NCBI GenBank assembly: GCA_026261815.1
Contig: JAMPIT010000059.1
Location: forward strand, 21,934,001-21,998,000
Reading direction: 5' to 3'
DNA length: 64,000 nt
Source: Monarcha castaneiventris obscurior
Lineage: Eukaryota > Chordata > Aves > Passeriformes > Monarchidae
The notes under the pieces were generated by a model, which had not been told where the DNA came from, ran no database searches, and saw only the letters and a program-made list of their open reading frames with translations. Each line of letters starts with the position of its first letter. The first letter of the stretch is position 1. The position numbers and the translations under genes are program-made. Shown one piece after another: positions 19,868 through 33,859 of this stretch.

Positions 19868-22800
19868 ACTTCTTAAAATAGTTCTCTAGTCTCCCTAAGA
19901 GGTAAGTTCAGAAAAAGCAGCACCTTTGTCATGTCAGCACTTCTAAGAGAGCAGTGTGTTTATGGGACTCTTATGAGTGGTAATTTCACAGTGGAGGTGC
20001 ATGCTGTGTGAGGGTTTTTGTTTTCTGGATTTGTCTTCGGTGTTTTGCATATTAGTGGTTTTTGGTGTTTTTGGTTTTTTTCTGCTGCCTTGGAAGTTTT
20101 TTTGCTGTTCCTGCTCTTTCTGAGAAGGGGCAAGCTTGAGCAGTAATGGAGGCTACAGGTTTGGCACAGCATTTAGTAAGCAAACTGGCAAGTACATTTA
20201 AAATAGGTGCAGGTTGGAGTAAAGGGAAAACTGGAGCAGAGATAATTTTCAAGAAAGGCTGTGTTCACATCCAAAACCTTAAACTAAAGCTGGGTAAATT
20301 AATGAGTGCCTCCTTTTTCCTGACAAGGTAGAGTAACTGCCATTTTATATCCCTAGCTGGATTTGAATTTATTCTAGAGTGTTCACTCTGGGTTATTCAC
20401 TCTCCAAGTTAGGAGTAAGATGCCTGGTCTCAGCTATGTGACTCAAGCTATGAATCTTTAGATGCCGCATCCCTTATTACAGTTGTGACCTGGCCCAGCC
20501 TGTGGTTATGGTATGGATTTCTAGCACTGAGGGTGTACCCTCCCTGCTTGTATTTGACAAGTCTCAACATCTGGCCATGAAGAACTGCTCATATCTTTTT
20601 CTTTGATGTTAGAGATTACTATTAAAGGTCTTATGTTTATGGGTAAGTTAGATTGCCTTTACATATAGGGCAAAATAAAATGCCACAAAAATCCGGAAAT
20701 AGAAGGGTTAAGACTTACTAACCTGAATATTGAAACCTGCAGAACTGGCTTTGAATACCAGAATAAGTCACCAGTGAGTATCAGAGCAGTATGCAGTCTT
20801 GAGCTTTTGGAAAACACTCATGGAATATATGAAACTTACATTAAGGACTAAAGAATTATGCTGGAAGAGTCTTGGGAATAACCTAGTACAATTGCTAAAA
20901 TCTTAGTGGTAAGTTTAAGGAGTCTTGGCAGTGAAGGCAGAAATACAAGGAGATAATTGATCCACTGACAAATTACTTTGGGGCCATAAGGTTCAGGTTG
21001 AAGGTGATGGAGTTTGCCACTCTCCTCAACATGAAAGGAAACCAAAGGAAACTCCTGTTCTCTGTGCAGACTTGCTCAAAGAAGCCTGCTGTTTATGAAA
21101 AGATGGGGATGGCCTGAATTTCCTGAACAGTCTAGCTCAGAAAAAATACCAGTAAGTAAACATGAAAATGGGTAGTCATTTTGCAGGTCACAGGGAAGCG
21201 GAAGGAAGTAATTTGTATAATTTACACCTATGAATCTGTCCTATATATCTTGCTGCAGTTTAGTCAGAAGGAAATGGAGCAGAGGAATGGGAACCTACCG
21301 GGATTTTACAGGAAGTTGTAATACTCTGGTGAAAATATGGAAAACCAGCAGAGGGCGCAGGAAAGCTTTTCCCAGAATTGTGTTTACTATGAAAATAAAT
21401 AAAGCCTAGTAAGAGCACATTCATGCAGAACAGAGCTAGGGTGGGACTGCAAAGCTCGCCACTACCATGAGTTAAGACTAGCACCAGGCTTCTGTGAGAT
21501 GAATTGCTGTTAATATCTTCCTGTAGGTCCTGGGAGAGCATTGCTGGCACAGGATGGCTGGAGCAAGTATGGGGATTGTCAGCAGGGTTCAGCAACAGTG
21601 CTACAGTCTGCACAGCTTGTAGGTAATTCCAGCTATGTCAGAGTATTTGAGAGTATTTTTACTGAACACACTTCTCAGCATCAGTCTTTTACATCCCTGT
21701 AAAAAGGCAATTTTTTGTTTCCTGAGGCAATGTTTTGTTTCCTAGTTGTTCCTATCAGGGAGCTTTGTTTCCAGCTGTGATCCAGCCTTGCACTTTTGCT
21801 CCCCTGCTCTAACCTTGCATTTTCTGGCTCTTATGATGAGAAGAAAGTAAAGTCTGGAGGCAACCAAGTAGATTTGAGACTGGCTCTGGATATAGTGGGT
21901 ACTCTGGAGCAAGAATTTCCTGGTATGATTGTAATTCAGTGGGCATGCTGTTCCCAGAGCAGGAGATGATCCCTTCTCAAGCAGTGCATTCATTGTAGGA
22001 AAGGCTGCTAAGAAGCACAGCAAAGGTACCTCATTTTGGTCAAGGCTGGGGTTCTGCCTGCCTGTCCATCCATTAACAGCTGGATATTGAAGTGATCCCA
22101 GTGCTGCATCAGGCACTGCAGAAAGAAGCAGCAGAATGAAAGAACTGGTGAAGCTGGTGGAGCACATCTGTGCATCTACCATCTCCTTTTGGAAGTTTTT
22201 CTTCTGTTTTGTACACTTAAGTTACCTAAAATCAAGCCAAATGCTACTAGAGGGAAAAGCATGTACCTGTTATCTTGCTCAGAATGAGAGAGAAGCATGT
22301 GGGATGTAGTGTGGCAGAGACACAAGAGACTCAGAAATGTAAAACAAATGAACAGCTAATTATGCTGAAACTGCAAGTCAAGAAGTATTTAAAGTAAGCA
22401 GCGCCTTTAAGAGTCCACTATTGATCCCTAATTGGCTTCTTCAAGGCAAACATGACATGTAAAGGTGACATGTAAAGGTGTTGGACTGCTGCCCTGCTAA
22501 CATCTGATGCTTGAGGGGCATCTCAGGGAGATTCTCCACTGCAATTCTTAAGAGTTACTTTTGATCTATTAAAACTGACGCATCCTGTGCTAGTGGGCTT
22601 CATCTGCTCAGGGCTTTGGGCATCTTCCTCCACTCTGTTGGCTTAGTGCTGCTGGTGGGACACTGCACTGCAGGGACTCAAGTGGGTGTATACAATGGAT
22701 GGGAGGCAATAGATAAGCTTTAGGACACATCTGAGTGAAAACTAAAAATACATCTTAAACACCTTGAATCTTAATGTTTAATTGCTTTAATCCAACAGTC

Positions 22801-25800
22801 TATCATGCTGCAGCTGCAGAATAGCAGTCACCAGAGTATTATCAAATACTGGAGAGTTAAGATGAGATATCCAGAGCCTGGATAGTTAAGATGACCATCT
22901 AAAGGCACTTCTGACCCAGAGGAAATTTCTGTTGTCTCCCACTGCATCCTAAACTGTGTAAGATGTAGCAGCCAGGCACTTCAGGAGTGATAGAAGTGGT
23001 GACAGGACACCTGTAACTGGTTTTATGTTAAGGATTTCTGCACATTTAGTGTACCAGATTAAAAGGCAGAGTGATAAATCCTAGCTGGGCCAGGAAGGGA
23101 AGGAGAATCACTCTGAAAGTACTTCCCGATGTAAAGTTTTGTGACACTTCCCAAAAGCAAACAGCGATTTGTTAGCAGGTTTTTTTAATAATGGCATTAC
23201 CAAGCGTGTGTGTCTTCATACAGTTCTCTGATGAAACGAAAAGTTTCATCTAACATTGAGACATATTTTCTGTCATTCCTTACACTTGATGTGTTGCAAT
23301 CTTATTTGTTTTTCACTTTATGCATTCAACTTTATATTTGCCAGCAATTTACAGTGATAAATTCCATAACCTTTCATGTGAAAGTAAGAGGCTTGTTCCT
23401 CCTGCATCGTGTTAATAGGCAAAAGGGAACGTGTACCAGGACTCAGAAGAACTGTGTTCACATCATCAGATAACCTCATATCTTAATATTCGTTTCCTGA
23501 AGGATCTTCAGGAAACAGGTCTGGGTAGGAATGACTGGCAATCAATAACCAGAATAACAGACTTAGCAGCAGCAAATGCTATTGATTACAGAAGGGGAAA
23601 AGGAAAATCTTTACATTCTGTATCAGCTCTAGAGGCCACAAAAAATAACCTGGTGTTTTACAAAATTTGTAGCAAGATACACTTCTGCTTGGAACACTTC
23701 TTTGTTTATTCTGCCAGCTCAATGAGAACTTTATTTAATAATTAAAGGATGCCAGGAAGACCCAGCTACAAGTTTACAAAACTGAGTGGCTCAGTAAATA
23801 GTCACAAGACCAACACAAGTTGCATTTCTATAACAAATGGGTAAATTAAGCATCTCAGATGTGTAAGAGCAGTGCAGCAGGATAACCTGTTCTTCAGCTC
23901 TGGGGACATTTTCCAGCAAGCTGGAGTGGAAGGAGTCTTCCTGAGCATACTCCCTGTGTCACATGGGCTGCAGTGCTCCAGAGCTTTTGGCCTCTGCAGC
24001 ACACTCATGTCAGGCTCTGCAACACAGGGAGGTGCAGCCCTCAACACCTGAAGCCTGAGTGTGCTGTCCCTGCCTCAGCTCCCTCCATTATTTGTGGTTC
24101 TTTTAAGCTAGGAAAGAGGGCATATTTGTAAACCTCAGGGCCAATTTACCTTGCATTGCTCCACCTCAACCAAATCCCCCCATGCAAAAACCATTTCACA
24201 TTTCCTACCCCTGCCAATGCTGTTAATGGTTTGCAAGGTTTATACAGTCATCTACAGATACATTGGCTCCTCTTTTTCTGGCTTGGGTAGCTTTCCACCC
24301 TTGAATTTCTGCAATTTTCAGACATGAAAGCAGCCTGGCTTTCCTAGGCAAGATCTGCCTTTGGTCTTTCACTGTTCTGCTAACAGTAATGCCTTAACAG
24401 GTAGGGCAGCTGTGTGTTTGCTCACGATATACGCACTGAAAATCTTGTTAAAATATTCACCGAAGTGTTCCAAAATCCAGATATTTTCTGACATCTTTCA
24501 TAGGAGCAGTCATACCTAGTTTACTTAATTCCCTGCAATCACGGTGTTTCAGTAGATCCTGCCATTCAAGTTGCCATATTTTAACTAAACTATACTGTGC
24601 AGGCTTTCAAAATAAGGCATTTCAAAATGAAGAATTGTTCCAAGGGGTTTTTTTCCCACTAAGTGCTAAGTGTTACCAACTGATGCTACCTTAAACTGGC
24701 CACAGGCCAACAATAAACCCAGACTGTTACTTTCTCTCTAAAAATGTGCTACGTTGACCCCACATCCAAGTAAATGACTGGTAAATGGCATTGTCTTTCC
24801 TCATCTTCAGTACAGGACATGTGGCAGTTGCCTCTGCCTTCCATCCAGTGCAAGGTTCATTGTCCCACAGAGAGGGGAAGAGTGACCCACAAGGTGCAGA
24901 GCTGCGCTCACCGCCCTTGGATATTTTAGAGTTTGGCCAACAGGTGTCGGTAGAAGCCCCGTAATTCATTGTAAAGCCTGTCTTGGTTTCCTTCCTTCTC
25001 TGCTGAACTCAGCCATGCCTGACATAGCTGCATGAGGAAGCAAGTCATGCTTAGGTTTGTCCTTGACTCTTTGGCACCTAAAGCCATCGTGGTTCTTGCT
25101 GCAACACAGTTCCCAACATAAAAATGGCCTTTTATAGGAGAGGGCAGGAGCAGTACTATGATGGCACAGTCCCAGGGCACAGAGAGGATTAGGTGGCTCT
25201 ACTGTGCCCACACAGTTCTCTAGCAAGGGGCTATCAGGAATTAATCAGCAGGATCTAATGCAACATCTCCCCTTGCCCAGGGTCTGGGCACTTTTATTGA
25301 GTTGTAATCTGAAGCAGAGAGTCCTCTCATGAGGGCAGATGCTTTTCAGATAGCTGACCAGAACTGACTTGAAGGTTTAAGTGCTTGCAGGAGGGTGCCC
25401 TCTTCTTAATTAATAGGCCAGCTGTTCAAATTCTTGTTACAAGGCAGCTAAATATAGAAATCAGCCAGATGCCTTTGAAGTTTCATTTTAAATGACTTGG
25501 TCTTTTGGCCCCATGAATCATCCATTTTTTTCTGTACTGTGGCATAGCTCCAATAAGCGATCCCAGCACTGCCATTAAGAATAGCTGAGGTACATTGGGC
25601 AGGATTACAGCCAAAGCTGTACGTGTGTTCTGAAATTACTCAGGGTCAGGAATCAGTGCCAGAAACTGCAGTCAGCCCACCTTGAACATTTATCATGTCC
25701 CAGCAGCGAGATCACCCAGACTCAGAAGGTCATGAAGCATTTGAATCATCTGGAAATCCACCTGTTCTTTCCATGGTTAGATACTCTTGCAGCGTGTCCT

Positions 25801-28800
25801 TGTTTTGCTACTGTTCCTCTTGTTTCTGGGTCATCTCAAGCTGGCTAGGTGCTCTCAGAGTTCAGTAGAGTAGCCCCAAATCTGTGCTTTGTTCCTTGAT
25901 ACCAGCCCTCAGTTAGGAATTTGAGCTCTGAGTAAAGCAAAAGAAGCCCCTTGGTAACTCTAGCAAACAACCAAAGGAACTCTGATAGCAAAATAACTTC
26001 TTACACATTTTTCTTCCTGAAGTTGGTGTCAGCAGGAGCAGATCACAGCTCCCATGCTCACCTAAGCGAGGCATTCCAGCATGAAGGCTCCTGAACTTCC
26101 AAGCCCAGTTATATGCTTGTCTGTGACAGCAGCAGGTATTAACAGCAAATCAGTCAAGCAGAGAGAATAAATAAATCCTCTATTATTCTGTATAATATTT
26201 TCCTGGCTCACTGACTGTGGGGAAATAATCCCCTTCTGACTGGCTAGGTTGTTTGATGTCCAGTGGCAAGTGCAAGAAATGGCCGTGCCTAGGACTGAAG
26301 GTCACACAAATGCATTAAATCATGTCTCAGGAGCATCCAGGTAAACCCCTGGCCCTCTCAGGAGCATCCAGGCCCCACCTGCCCACATGGTCAGCAGCTC
26401 TTATGAACAGTTTTACCATAGGTCTTTCAAACCTTCACACAAAAGAAAAAGTCATAAGTGTTTGCCTTGATGTACTTAATCAGATCCCTCTTGGTGTTTT
26501 TGTGTAAAAACAATATTGTGAGAGCAGTTTATGGGCTTTCTTCCCTCCTTAGCATTCCATTCCTGCTAAGACCTTTCATGCACCTTTACTAAATCTTTGC
26601 TTCTCAGGGTTTTACTGTGTACCAGTTGTATCTTAACTGCCTGTGGGGTCTGCTTGTGTGACCAAGGCATTTATTCCTATTAGATGCTATCTCAGAGGGA
26701 ATCTCTTGAGAGTTCTGAATATATACATCTTTATCTTCCCTGTTTTAATTCATTAGTCACCTAACAGCATCTCTCAAGGTTATCAGAGCAAAAAATGAAA
26801 TCTGCAGCACAGTTTAAAGGGTTTGGAGGAAAAGAATAAAGTAGTATGATAAGGAGATGTGCAGTCCAAGACCTCTGCATACCGAATGTGTAAAAGTTTG
26901 CAGACTGCAATAAAGGAACCTCAATGGACTTTTAGAGGATAATATTTACAGAGTAGTTACTTAGTGTTTTAAAAGTCCATTGAAGAAGCAGGTGAGCTAT
27001 TCTTATAAACTAACGAAATGCTTCAGAAAAAGATGAAATATAGCCACTTCAGCATTTTCCAGATATGGAATTGGTGACTGGCTCTCAAGTAGATGTAATT
27101 TATTTGATTCAGTTTCATTTTAACTTTTCTGGTTCTCTTATTTTTTTTGGTCATGTACACAGGGCTTTTGCTTTTTTCTCTTTACTGTGCTACAGTTAAT
27201 GATTTTTTGGAGCCATTGAAGACTAAACTGGAATTCCTTCATCAATGCAACAGCATCAATTTATGAATGAGTACCCAACAGGTTTTGAAAGGCCGTCTTC
27301 CTCCTTGGCCAAGGTGATGATACTGCAAAAAGCCTCAGCATTCCTGCACATCTGTTCATCTTCCTCTCTGACATGCCCTATCTGGAGTACAAATACAGAT
27401 CAAGGTTACAGCAAGAAAGAGGTAAATATATCCAGACAGAAGGAAAAGGAAATCTTGCAGCAGAGACCAAGGTCTCTTCTACAGCTTGGAAAGCCACACA
27501 ACACTGGGGATATTCTCCCACAAAATTTAGCTTTTTGTAGGGGCTCTGATTCCAGCTGATGTTTTGGCATAACATAATTTGCATTATTTACAAACAGGAT
27601 TCTAGTTGTTCAGTTTCTTTGGATAACATGGGTTGTGTTACCACCTGATTGCTTTCCTCTTCCTGCTGTCTGATGTCTGCATATCCTGAATTTTGAGACT
27701 AAAATACAGGGAAACACTGCTTATTCAGTTATTGGATCAGCCCCCTGGGCAGTGATCCCTAAGCTTCCTTCCAGCAATGTCTCCTATCCAGTCACTTGTG
27801 GAAGAGACTCATCTTTGCAAGGACCCAGCACACTCAGAATGGCTTCAAACAGAACAAACCATTGGATGGGGTTTTTTCTGTCATTGGAGACAGAACTTGC
27901 TTTCTTACATCCGGAAGTTTGTTCCAGTTTTGACCAGAGGTGTAGAACTTTATAGACGGCACAGCGGCCTGATTGGAAATGCAAACTATTATCTGCATCC
28001 AATAGCAAACACACAAATTGCCTTGGATATGCCTCAAATATGGCCTGCACTAGTGACAAGAGGACAGGGCAGGCCATTACTTCTTGTGATACAGTTGCTG
28101 TAGTACATCAATTAAAGAGCAAAACCACTTCTGATGCAGGGATAAGTTGCCTCCAGAAGGAAACCACCACAATGTGAACCTCAGCCAGCTGACTGGAAGC
28201 AACTCACTCCAGCTACCGGGACTGTAAGAGCTCCTGTGCTGCACCTTGACAGCTTTCACCACAATCCAGCTTTTATCACAGCCCATTACACTGCAGTGTC
28301 TGCCTGAGAGGGGAAATGCTGTCTCCTGCAGCCCTAGGGAAAACCTGATGTATCCTGTGGAGTTAAGAGGCCTGCACAGGAGATCCCACCTCTGCTTCCA
28401 GCCCAGCATGTGGACTGACAGTCCAGTGGAGGCTGCGGCCTGATGCTCAATCTGTTTGGTCTCAGTTCTTTGTTTTGAAAGGAGAAAAGAACAGAACAGA
28501 TTTCCCTGCACCTGTGCTTGGAAACAGCACCAAGTCATGAGCAAATGTTTTGAGAAGGGAAAATTTTCCCTCAGAGCCCTGAGGTAAGCATGTTAAAAAA
28601 AAAAGAGAATGGGACAAAAGATGCAAAGAAAGACTCACGGCTGGAAAATAACAAGTCTATGCACTGTGGTAAAGACCACCTTTATTCATGCAAGGCAATT
28701 GCATTTCTGCCTAGCAGATGTACCCAGCCAAGATTTCCAGCCATTCACACTGCCTGTTTTAGCTCCACTTACAGACCAAACTATTTGCCACCATAACAGA

Positions 28801-30573
28801 AAACCAAACTTTGATAAATAGTGTCACTATGGGTGTTTCAGAAAACATGGACAACATGGCAAACATGGATGGTCTGGCAAACAATGCTGGCAGGACTCCT
28901 GAAGACACAGTCTCCCCTCTGCTTTCACTAGGCTATTTGCCCTGGAACTTCTTCCAGCTTCCCCTTGCATGGGTGATGAACTGGGCAGATGTCGGGCCAT
29001 GTGGCTAAGGAGTTTCACATTTGTTAGGAGCAGCCTTGTTGCCTTTCCCTGAGCTGGGACTTCACTCAAGCTGAATGCTTCTAATGTTAGCTCAGGCACC
29101 ATATGGGTGGGAAGCACTGGGTCTTCCTGCAGGGACCTGGAGGAACATCCTGTGTTCCCTCTGGCACCTGCTCTGTGGGACCCTCCACAGCCACAAAGCT
29201 CTCTCCCCACTGCTGCCCCGCACTCTCCTCCTGCTTTCACACTCTATGTCTCCATCTGCCCCACTCCACTTCTGCTCCTACAGCCCATCCACAGCCACAC
29301 TTCTGTTCCAGCTCAGTGGCAAGCCCCCAGGATTTTCAGCCAAGAGAAAACAAGGGTTAGCCTTTGCATTCCAAGCAGAGCTGTGTGCAGGGTCAGAGAA
29401 ACAACAAACTGGACCTCATAGTTCAAACTCAATAGTGATAAATTCTGTGTAATCTTAAAGGAAATGGCAGCCTCTGTCCAGCCCACCTTCCCAGCCTCCC
29501 AGCTGAAATGCAACAGCTTCTAAATTTGAAGCCTGGTCACAGCTGCCCTTTTTACTTTTTTAGCTCCTTTCAGTAGTCATCTTCTCTGATTAAATAGGAT
29601 TCAGTAGTGTCACTGTGGGAGATGTAGATAGCTCAGTAGTACAGCATATGCTGATTCACCTAGGCCTGCGTTTTATTTGGCTCCTAATGGCAGAAGCCCA
29701 ACTCATCAGCATACAGAGCTCTATTTACAGTATTCATGACCTGGAGCTTTTATCTCACTTGGAGCCACATTCTGTAAGTTAACATGAACCTTAAAATGGT
29801 CTGTATTGAGAAGATAGCTCTGTAAATCAAAACCTTTTTTGCATATTATTAGCTTGGTTAAACAACCTTAAAGGAGTTAATGACTGAATGGAGTATGCAG
29901 AACATCAACAGTGATGCTGATCCAGCTGATCATCATGAATTATTTTTGAATGGGAATCGTGCTAAATACCTGATCAGAATAGGCAGAGTATTGTGGACTG
30001 AGTGCTTAGGTGTCCCCTTTTGCCAGTGCCATTTCATTTGTACTTCACTTGTGATTCTTGACGGTATCTTCTGTTATCTGGGCAGATAAGAAGGCTCCAT
30101 ACTCAGCTGTAGAGCTTTATCTACTACCTAAACTTTGCATCATTTCTAGAGATGTAGGATGGTATGGGGACTTTTTTGGGAAGCAGAAACCAAAAAATAC
30201 TGGAGAAATTACTCCATCCAGCATAGGACTTGGTTGTCCTTAAGATCTACAGGAAGTCCCCTCAACCCCACTGAAAAGTCTCCTCCTCTGTGGTCTGGGC
30301 TGAAGTCAAGAACAGAAGCCCAAGACATTTTGCAGCACTTGAGCAGTATTTTGCTCACCGATGGCTGCTTTGGCAGGTAAACATCTCTGGGAGAGTAACA
30401 GATAATGAGGAATGGCAAGAGAGATGACCATTGATCAATGGGGCTAAATTAATCGGAAGAATCAGCCTCACATAGTAAATTACATGGGATGTGCATTTAT
30501 GAGGAAAGTCTGTTTTTTACAAGCCCACCAGCTTAATATGGAATTGGAGGTGTGCCACAGCAAAGGAGAGGAA
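19868..30573. other. Intergenic, 10.7 kb without a supported gene
   Basis: Mostly AT-rich sequence with many short chance frames (up to 155 aa, either strand). None shows a recognised domain or exon structure. Noted items: a CTCF-like motif at 21345, a 13-bp tandem pair (gacatgtaaaggt) at 22454-22479, and GC-richer patches near 24700-25250 and 28100-29450 that carry no recognisable protein. Confidence 0.55.
21345..21358 (+). promoter_or_regulatory. CTCF-like binding motif
   Basis: CCAGCAGAGGGCGC matches the degenerate CTCF core CCASYAGRKGGCRS at every position. It lies 3.1 kb beyond the ZNF622 stop in AT-rich intergenic DNA. Binding is inferred from motif only. Confidence 0.55.
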
Positions 30574-30754
30574 TATTATTTTTCTTGCTATAGTCTACTT
30601 TAAAGTGCATTGGCAATGCATTTTGAATGATGAATCCAAACTTTGGGTTTTGATTGTTTTCCTTTTTAATGGGAAGAACTCCATGCTCTTGTCTTAATGT
30701 ACTAATTCATCCTGTTGAACTTTGTATGTTTTGAAAAACATCACTGCAGTACTG
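30574..30754 (+). repeat. Local direct repeat, copy 1
   Basis: Diverged copy of 31331-31493. Shared blocks in order include tttgaatgatg.atccaaa, ggttttgattg/ggttttgactg, gtgggaagaactccatgctct (copy 1 has atgggaag) and cttaatg.actaat, then gcagt.ctgga. It may be a local duplication or two pieces of one unknown repeat. Confidence 0.8.
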
Positions 30755-31330
30755 GAAGAGATTCAATCCTTTCAAAACAGAGACTACAAAAGATTGCTTT
30801 CATCCTTCTCACATCACTGTAGAGGCTAATAAAAGTTGATATTGCACAGACCAAAGATGTACCTGGTGCAGTTCCCTGGCTTGGTGGCACTGGGTTCGAG
30901 GTGTGTACTGGCAATAGCAGCTCTGTAGCACCTTCTCCAGTCCCCAAATCATATTTTTTAAATTCAGAGAGAAGAGGAATATGGCAAAAAAGTTGCAAGA
31001 ACCCTTTAAAATATTCTCATGCATAGTTGGATTAACTTCTTTCTTTTCACAGGACATTGGAAAAAAGAGCCATGAAGAAGAGGCTCTCTGCTGGAGAAGA
31101 GGCTCCAGCACCACAGAGGGAGGTTTTCATAGGAATTATGAGTCTTACCTCAGTCCCTGCTGTATGGAATAAGAAACTCTCCCCGACAGCAAAAGGTGGC
31201 AAACTCAACCCTCATCTGCTTCCTCCAGTAAGGACCTCTAGGGTGCATATGAATTGTATTTTTGAGCTTCTCTGAAGAGAAGGAAGCAAGAGCTTTTATT
31301 AACTGTCCCTCACTCCCTGCTGCCCCAAAG
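30755..31330. other. Spacer between the two direct-repeat copies
   Basis: About 580 bp without a recognised gene or repeat. The small frames here (60-100 aa) have no recognisable similarity. Confidence 0.5.
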
Positions 31331-31493
31331 ATAATAATTTTCTTACTACAGTCTTCTTGAAAGTGCTTTGGTATTGCAGTTTGAATGATGCATCCAAAAG
31401 TCAGGTTTTGACTGTTTTTCTTTTTAGTGGGAAGAACTCCATGCTCTCATCTTAATGGACTAATCTGTCTGCTCACATAACAGCAGTGCTGGA
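31331..31493 (+). repeat. Local direct repeat, copy 2
   Basis: Pairs with 30574-30754, starting about 757 bp downstream. It runs to the 5' edge of the CR1 copy, which begins at about 31520. Confidence 0.8.
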
Positions 31494-31519
31494 CTTGCAG
31501 GTTACCCAAGTAACCTCCT

Positions 31520-32636
31520 CTGTTGGTGTGGGGTGAGTGGTAGACATTGGCTACCTGGATTTTTCCTAGGTTTTCAGTATGGTTTCCCACAGCCACCTCC
31601 TGTGGTGGGCCGTGTGGTGGGTGGGGAACCCTCTGATGGGCTGCACACAGAGTGGGGTGGGTGGGAAAGAGCTGCTTTTCAGACTGGCAGCCTGTCACAC
31701 ATGGGGTCCCCCAGGGATCAGTACTGGGCCCAACACTGTTTAATATCTTCAAAAGTGATCTGGAAGATGGGATCGAGTGTATTCTGATGAAGTCTGACAA
31801 TGACATCAAGGGGAGGGGAAGGGGGCACTTCAAGAGAGCCACACTGCAGGAAGGCCTGGATAGGCTGAAAGAGTGGCCTGATAAGAAACTTAGGAAATTC
31901 AACAAGGACAAGAGTAAGGTCTTGCACCTGGGAGAACATAATCCTGGAGTGCAGCACAGGCTGGGATTTACCTGGCTAGGGAGCAGCTCAGTGGAAATGG
32001 ACCTGGGGGTCCTGGTGAACAAGTTCAGCATGAGGGAGCAGTGTGCTGCTGAAGCAAAGCAAGCCCCTGGGATGCTGGGTTGCATCAACAAGGACACCAA
32101 GAGCAGAGATAAAGAAGTCACTGTCCTACTCTACTCAGAGTTTGTCAGGCCACACCTGGAATACTGTGTTTGGTTTTGGTCCTCACTTGGCAAGAAGATG
32201 TGGACAGGATGGAGAGGGTCCTGAGAAGGGCCACGTGTGCCATGTGAGGAAAGGCTGAGAGCTGAGTTTGTTCAGCCTTGGGGAAAGAAGGCTCAGGGGA
32301 GACTTTATCACCATGTTCCAGGATTTACAGGGCGGGTACAAAGAAGATGGAAATTCTCTTTTTACAAGGAGTCATATGGAAAACACAAGAGATAACGGGT
32401 ACAAGTCACTCCTGGGGAGATTCCAACTGGACACAAAAGGAACATTTTTCATGATGAAAACAATCAACCATTGGAATAATCCCCTCAAGAAAGCAGTGGA
32501 TTCCCCTACATTGGACACTTTTAAGGTCCAGCTGGACAGGGTGCTGGGCTGTCTTGTCTAGACTGTGCTTTTGCCAAGAAAGTTTGGACCAGATGATCCT
32601 TGAGGTCCCTTCCAACCTGGTATTTTATGATTCTGT
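31520..32636 (+). mobile_element. CR1 LINE, 5'-truncated, with reverse transcriptase remnants
   Basis: A frame at 31652-32224 gives a stretch typical of LINE reverse transcriptase C-terminal regions: HGVPQGSVLGPTLFNIF, then DLEDGIE, then KVLHLGEHNPG, MDLGVLVNKF, QAPGMLGCI and VRPHLEYCV. The catalytic FADD position reads SDND, and stops and frame changes follow, so it is dead. The 3' part has the CR1 UTR order (gaggtcccttccaacctggtattttatgattctgtga) ending near 32636. Truncation at the 5' end is typical of CR1. Confidence 0.92.
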
Positions 32637-33859
32637 GAAGATACTGATGTTTTCCTGGAGCTGAAACAGTCCATGAATCTTCCTTCAGCTTTAGGGAGCA
32701 GCTAAGGAGCAGCCCCCACTCTCTTCCCTCCCTGCCCCTGTGCCCTCCCAAAGCTCTGAGAGCTGACTTCATCGGTTTTGCCAGCTTTCCTCCTCAGTCC
32801 TAAAGTTTGTAACTGGAAATGGCATCATCTCTAAGGTAAGGACAGACTCCATAAGACATCAAAGGAGACAACAGAATTAATGGAAAACATTTTAAAAGCC
32901 ACAAGGCTTTAAACTTTGGCAGCAATGCTCCGTGGCTACCACAAAAAAAAGCTGAGGAGTTGTTTGCATGAACAACATGCAATTTTGTATATAACTTTGG
33001 TTCATTTTTCCTTATCCGACTCCCAAATTTGCATTGCCAGATTCTCACTAGCCTTCCTTCCCTAGTGTCTCGCAAGGCTTGAGCATCACTGGACTCTGGT
33101 TGTCTTTGACTTCAGCTTCTTAAGTGTACTTCCTTCATACATTTTCCTTGTTTTCTTTTCAAGGAAGTGAGTTCCCCTGTAGCTGCTCAGCACAGATTTC
33201 CCTTCCCCAGCCCAATAGTTTAGGTTGTATTCTACAAGCAGGTCACATCTCCAAGGACAATTTTTTGGAGGTTTCTATGGCTACTTTTCTAAGGCCAACC
33301 GCTTGTGCTAGATTACAGCACCTTGTTTCTCCTTGCTGTGTCCTGTTTTAGACTCCTGCTCACTAAGGCAAGGACTGTATTTAGATCACGCCCTATGATG
33401 GAGACCAGACCTGTAAGTCTGGTTCCTCCTTCCCTTCTCAGTACCTTACCTCAGTGTCCAAAGTCTGTTTTAGAAGCAGCTGAATAATGGTGATGGCCTA
33501 AAGCAGGGGACTCGGGTGTTACGTCCTCCCTCATCTGGCTGTGATCAAGTTGGGTTTGACCCTTTGCAGGCTCCTTCATAAAGCTGGGGCAATTGTTCTC
33601 ATCCACTGCTCTGTTTTTTGAGTCTGCCCTCCAGCCTGGCCTTACCCAGTGAGGTTGGCTGTAGAATTAGTGTCTCACAAACAAACACTGCACATTCTCC
33701 TCTGCTGAGTTTTTCTTCAGCACGCCATCTCCTCAGAGCAGTTAAGTCACAGCAGTTCTTTCTGGGAGTCCTCAGAAAGGAACAATTGGACTTAATCAGA
33801 TCTGTCTTACCTGGAGAAGGGCTTTTACATGTTTTTTCTTGATTTTCCAGATCCCTAGG
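32637..33859. other. Intergenic, no gene seen
   Basis: Sequence between two LINE copies. Frames of 60-97 aa on both strands lack any recognisable domain. Confidence 0.5.

Noticed and set aside
21742..22182. 146-aa - strand frame with a hydrophobic, signal-peptide-like start
   Set aside because: No recognisable family, no splice or promoter context, ordinary AT-rich surroundings. A hydrophobic start alone is weak evidence.
28077..28544. 155-aa - strand frame in the 28 kb GC-richer patch
   Set aside because: No domain or repeat content recognised, and overlapping frames on the other strand are equally open. Treated as chance.
31447..32121. 224-aa - strand frame
   Set aside because: It lies antisense to the CR1 reverse transcriptase region and is a shadow of it.
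31652..32224. 190-aa + frame that looks like a gene
   Set aside because: It is the decayed reverse transcriptase end of a CR1 LINE, so it is listed as a mobile element.
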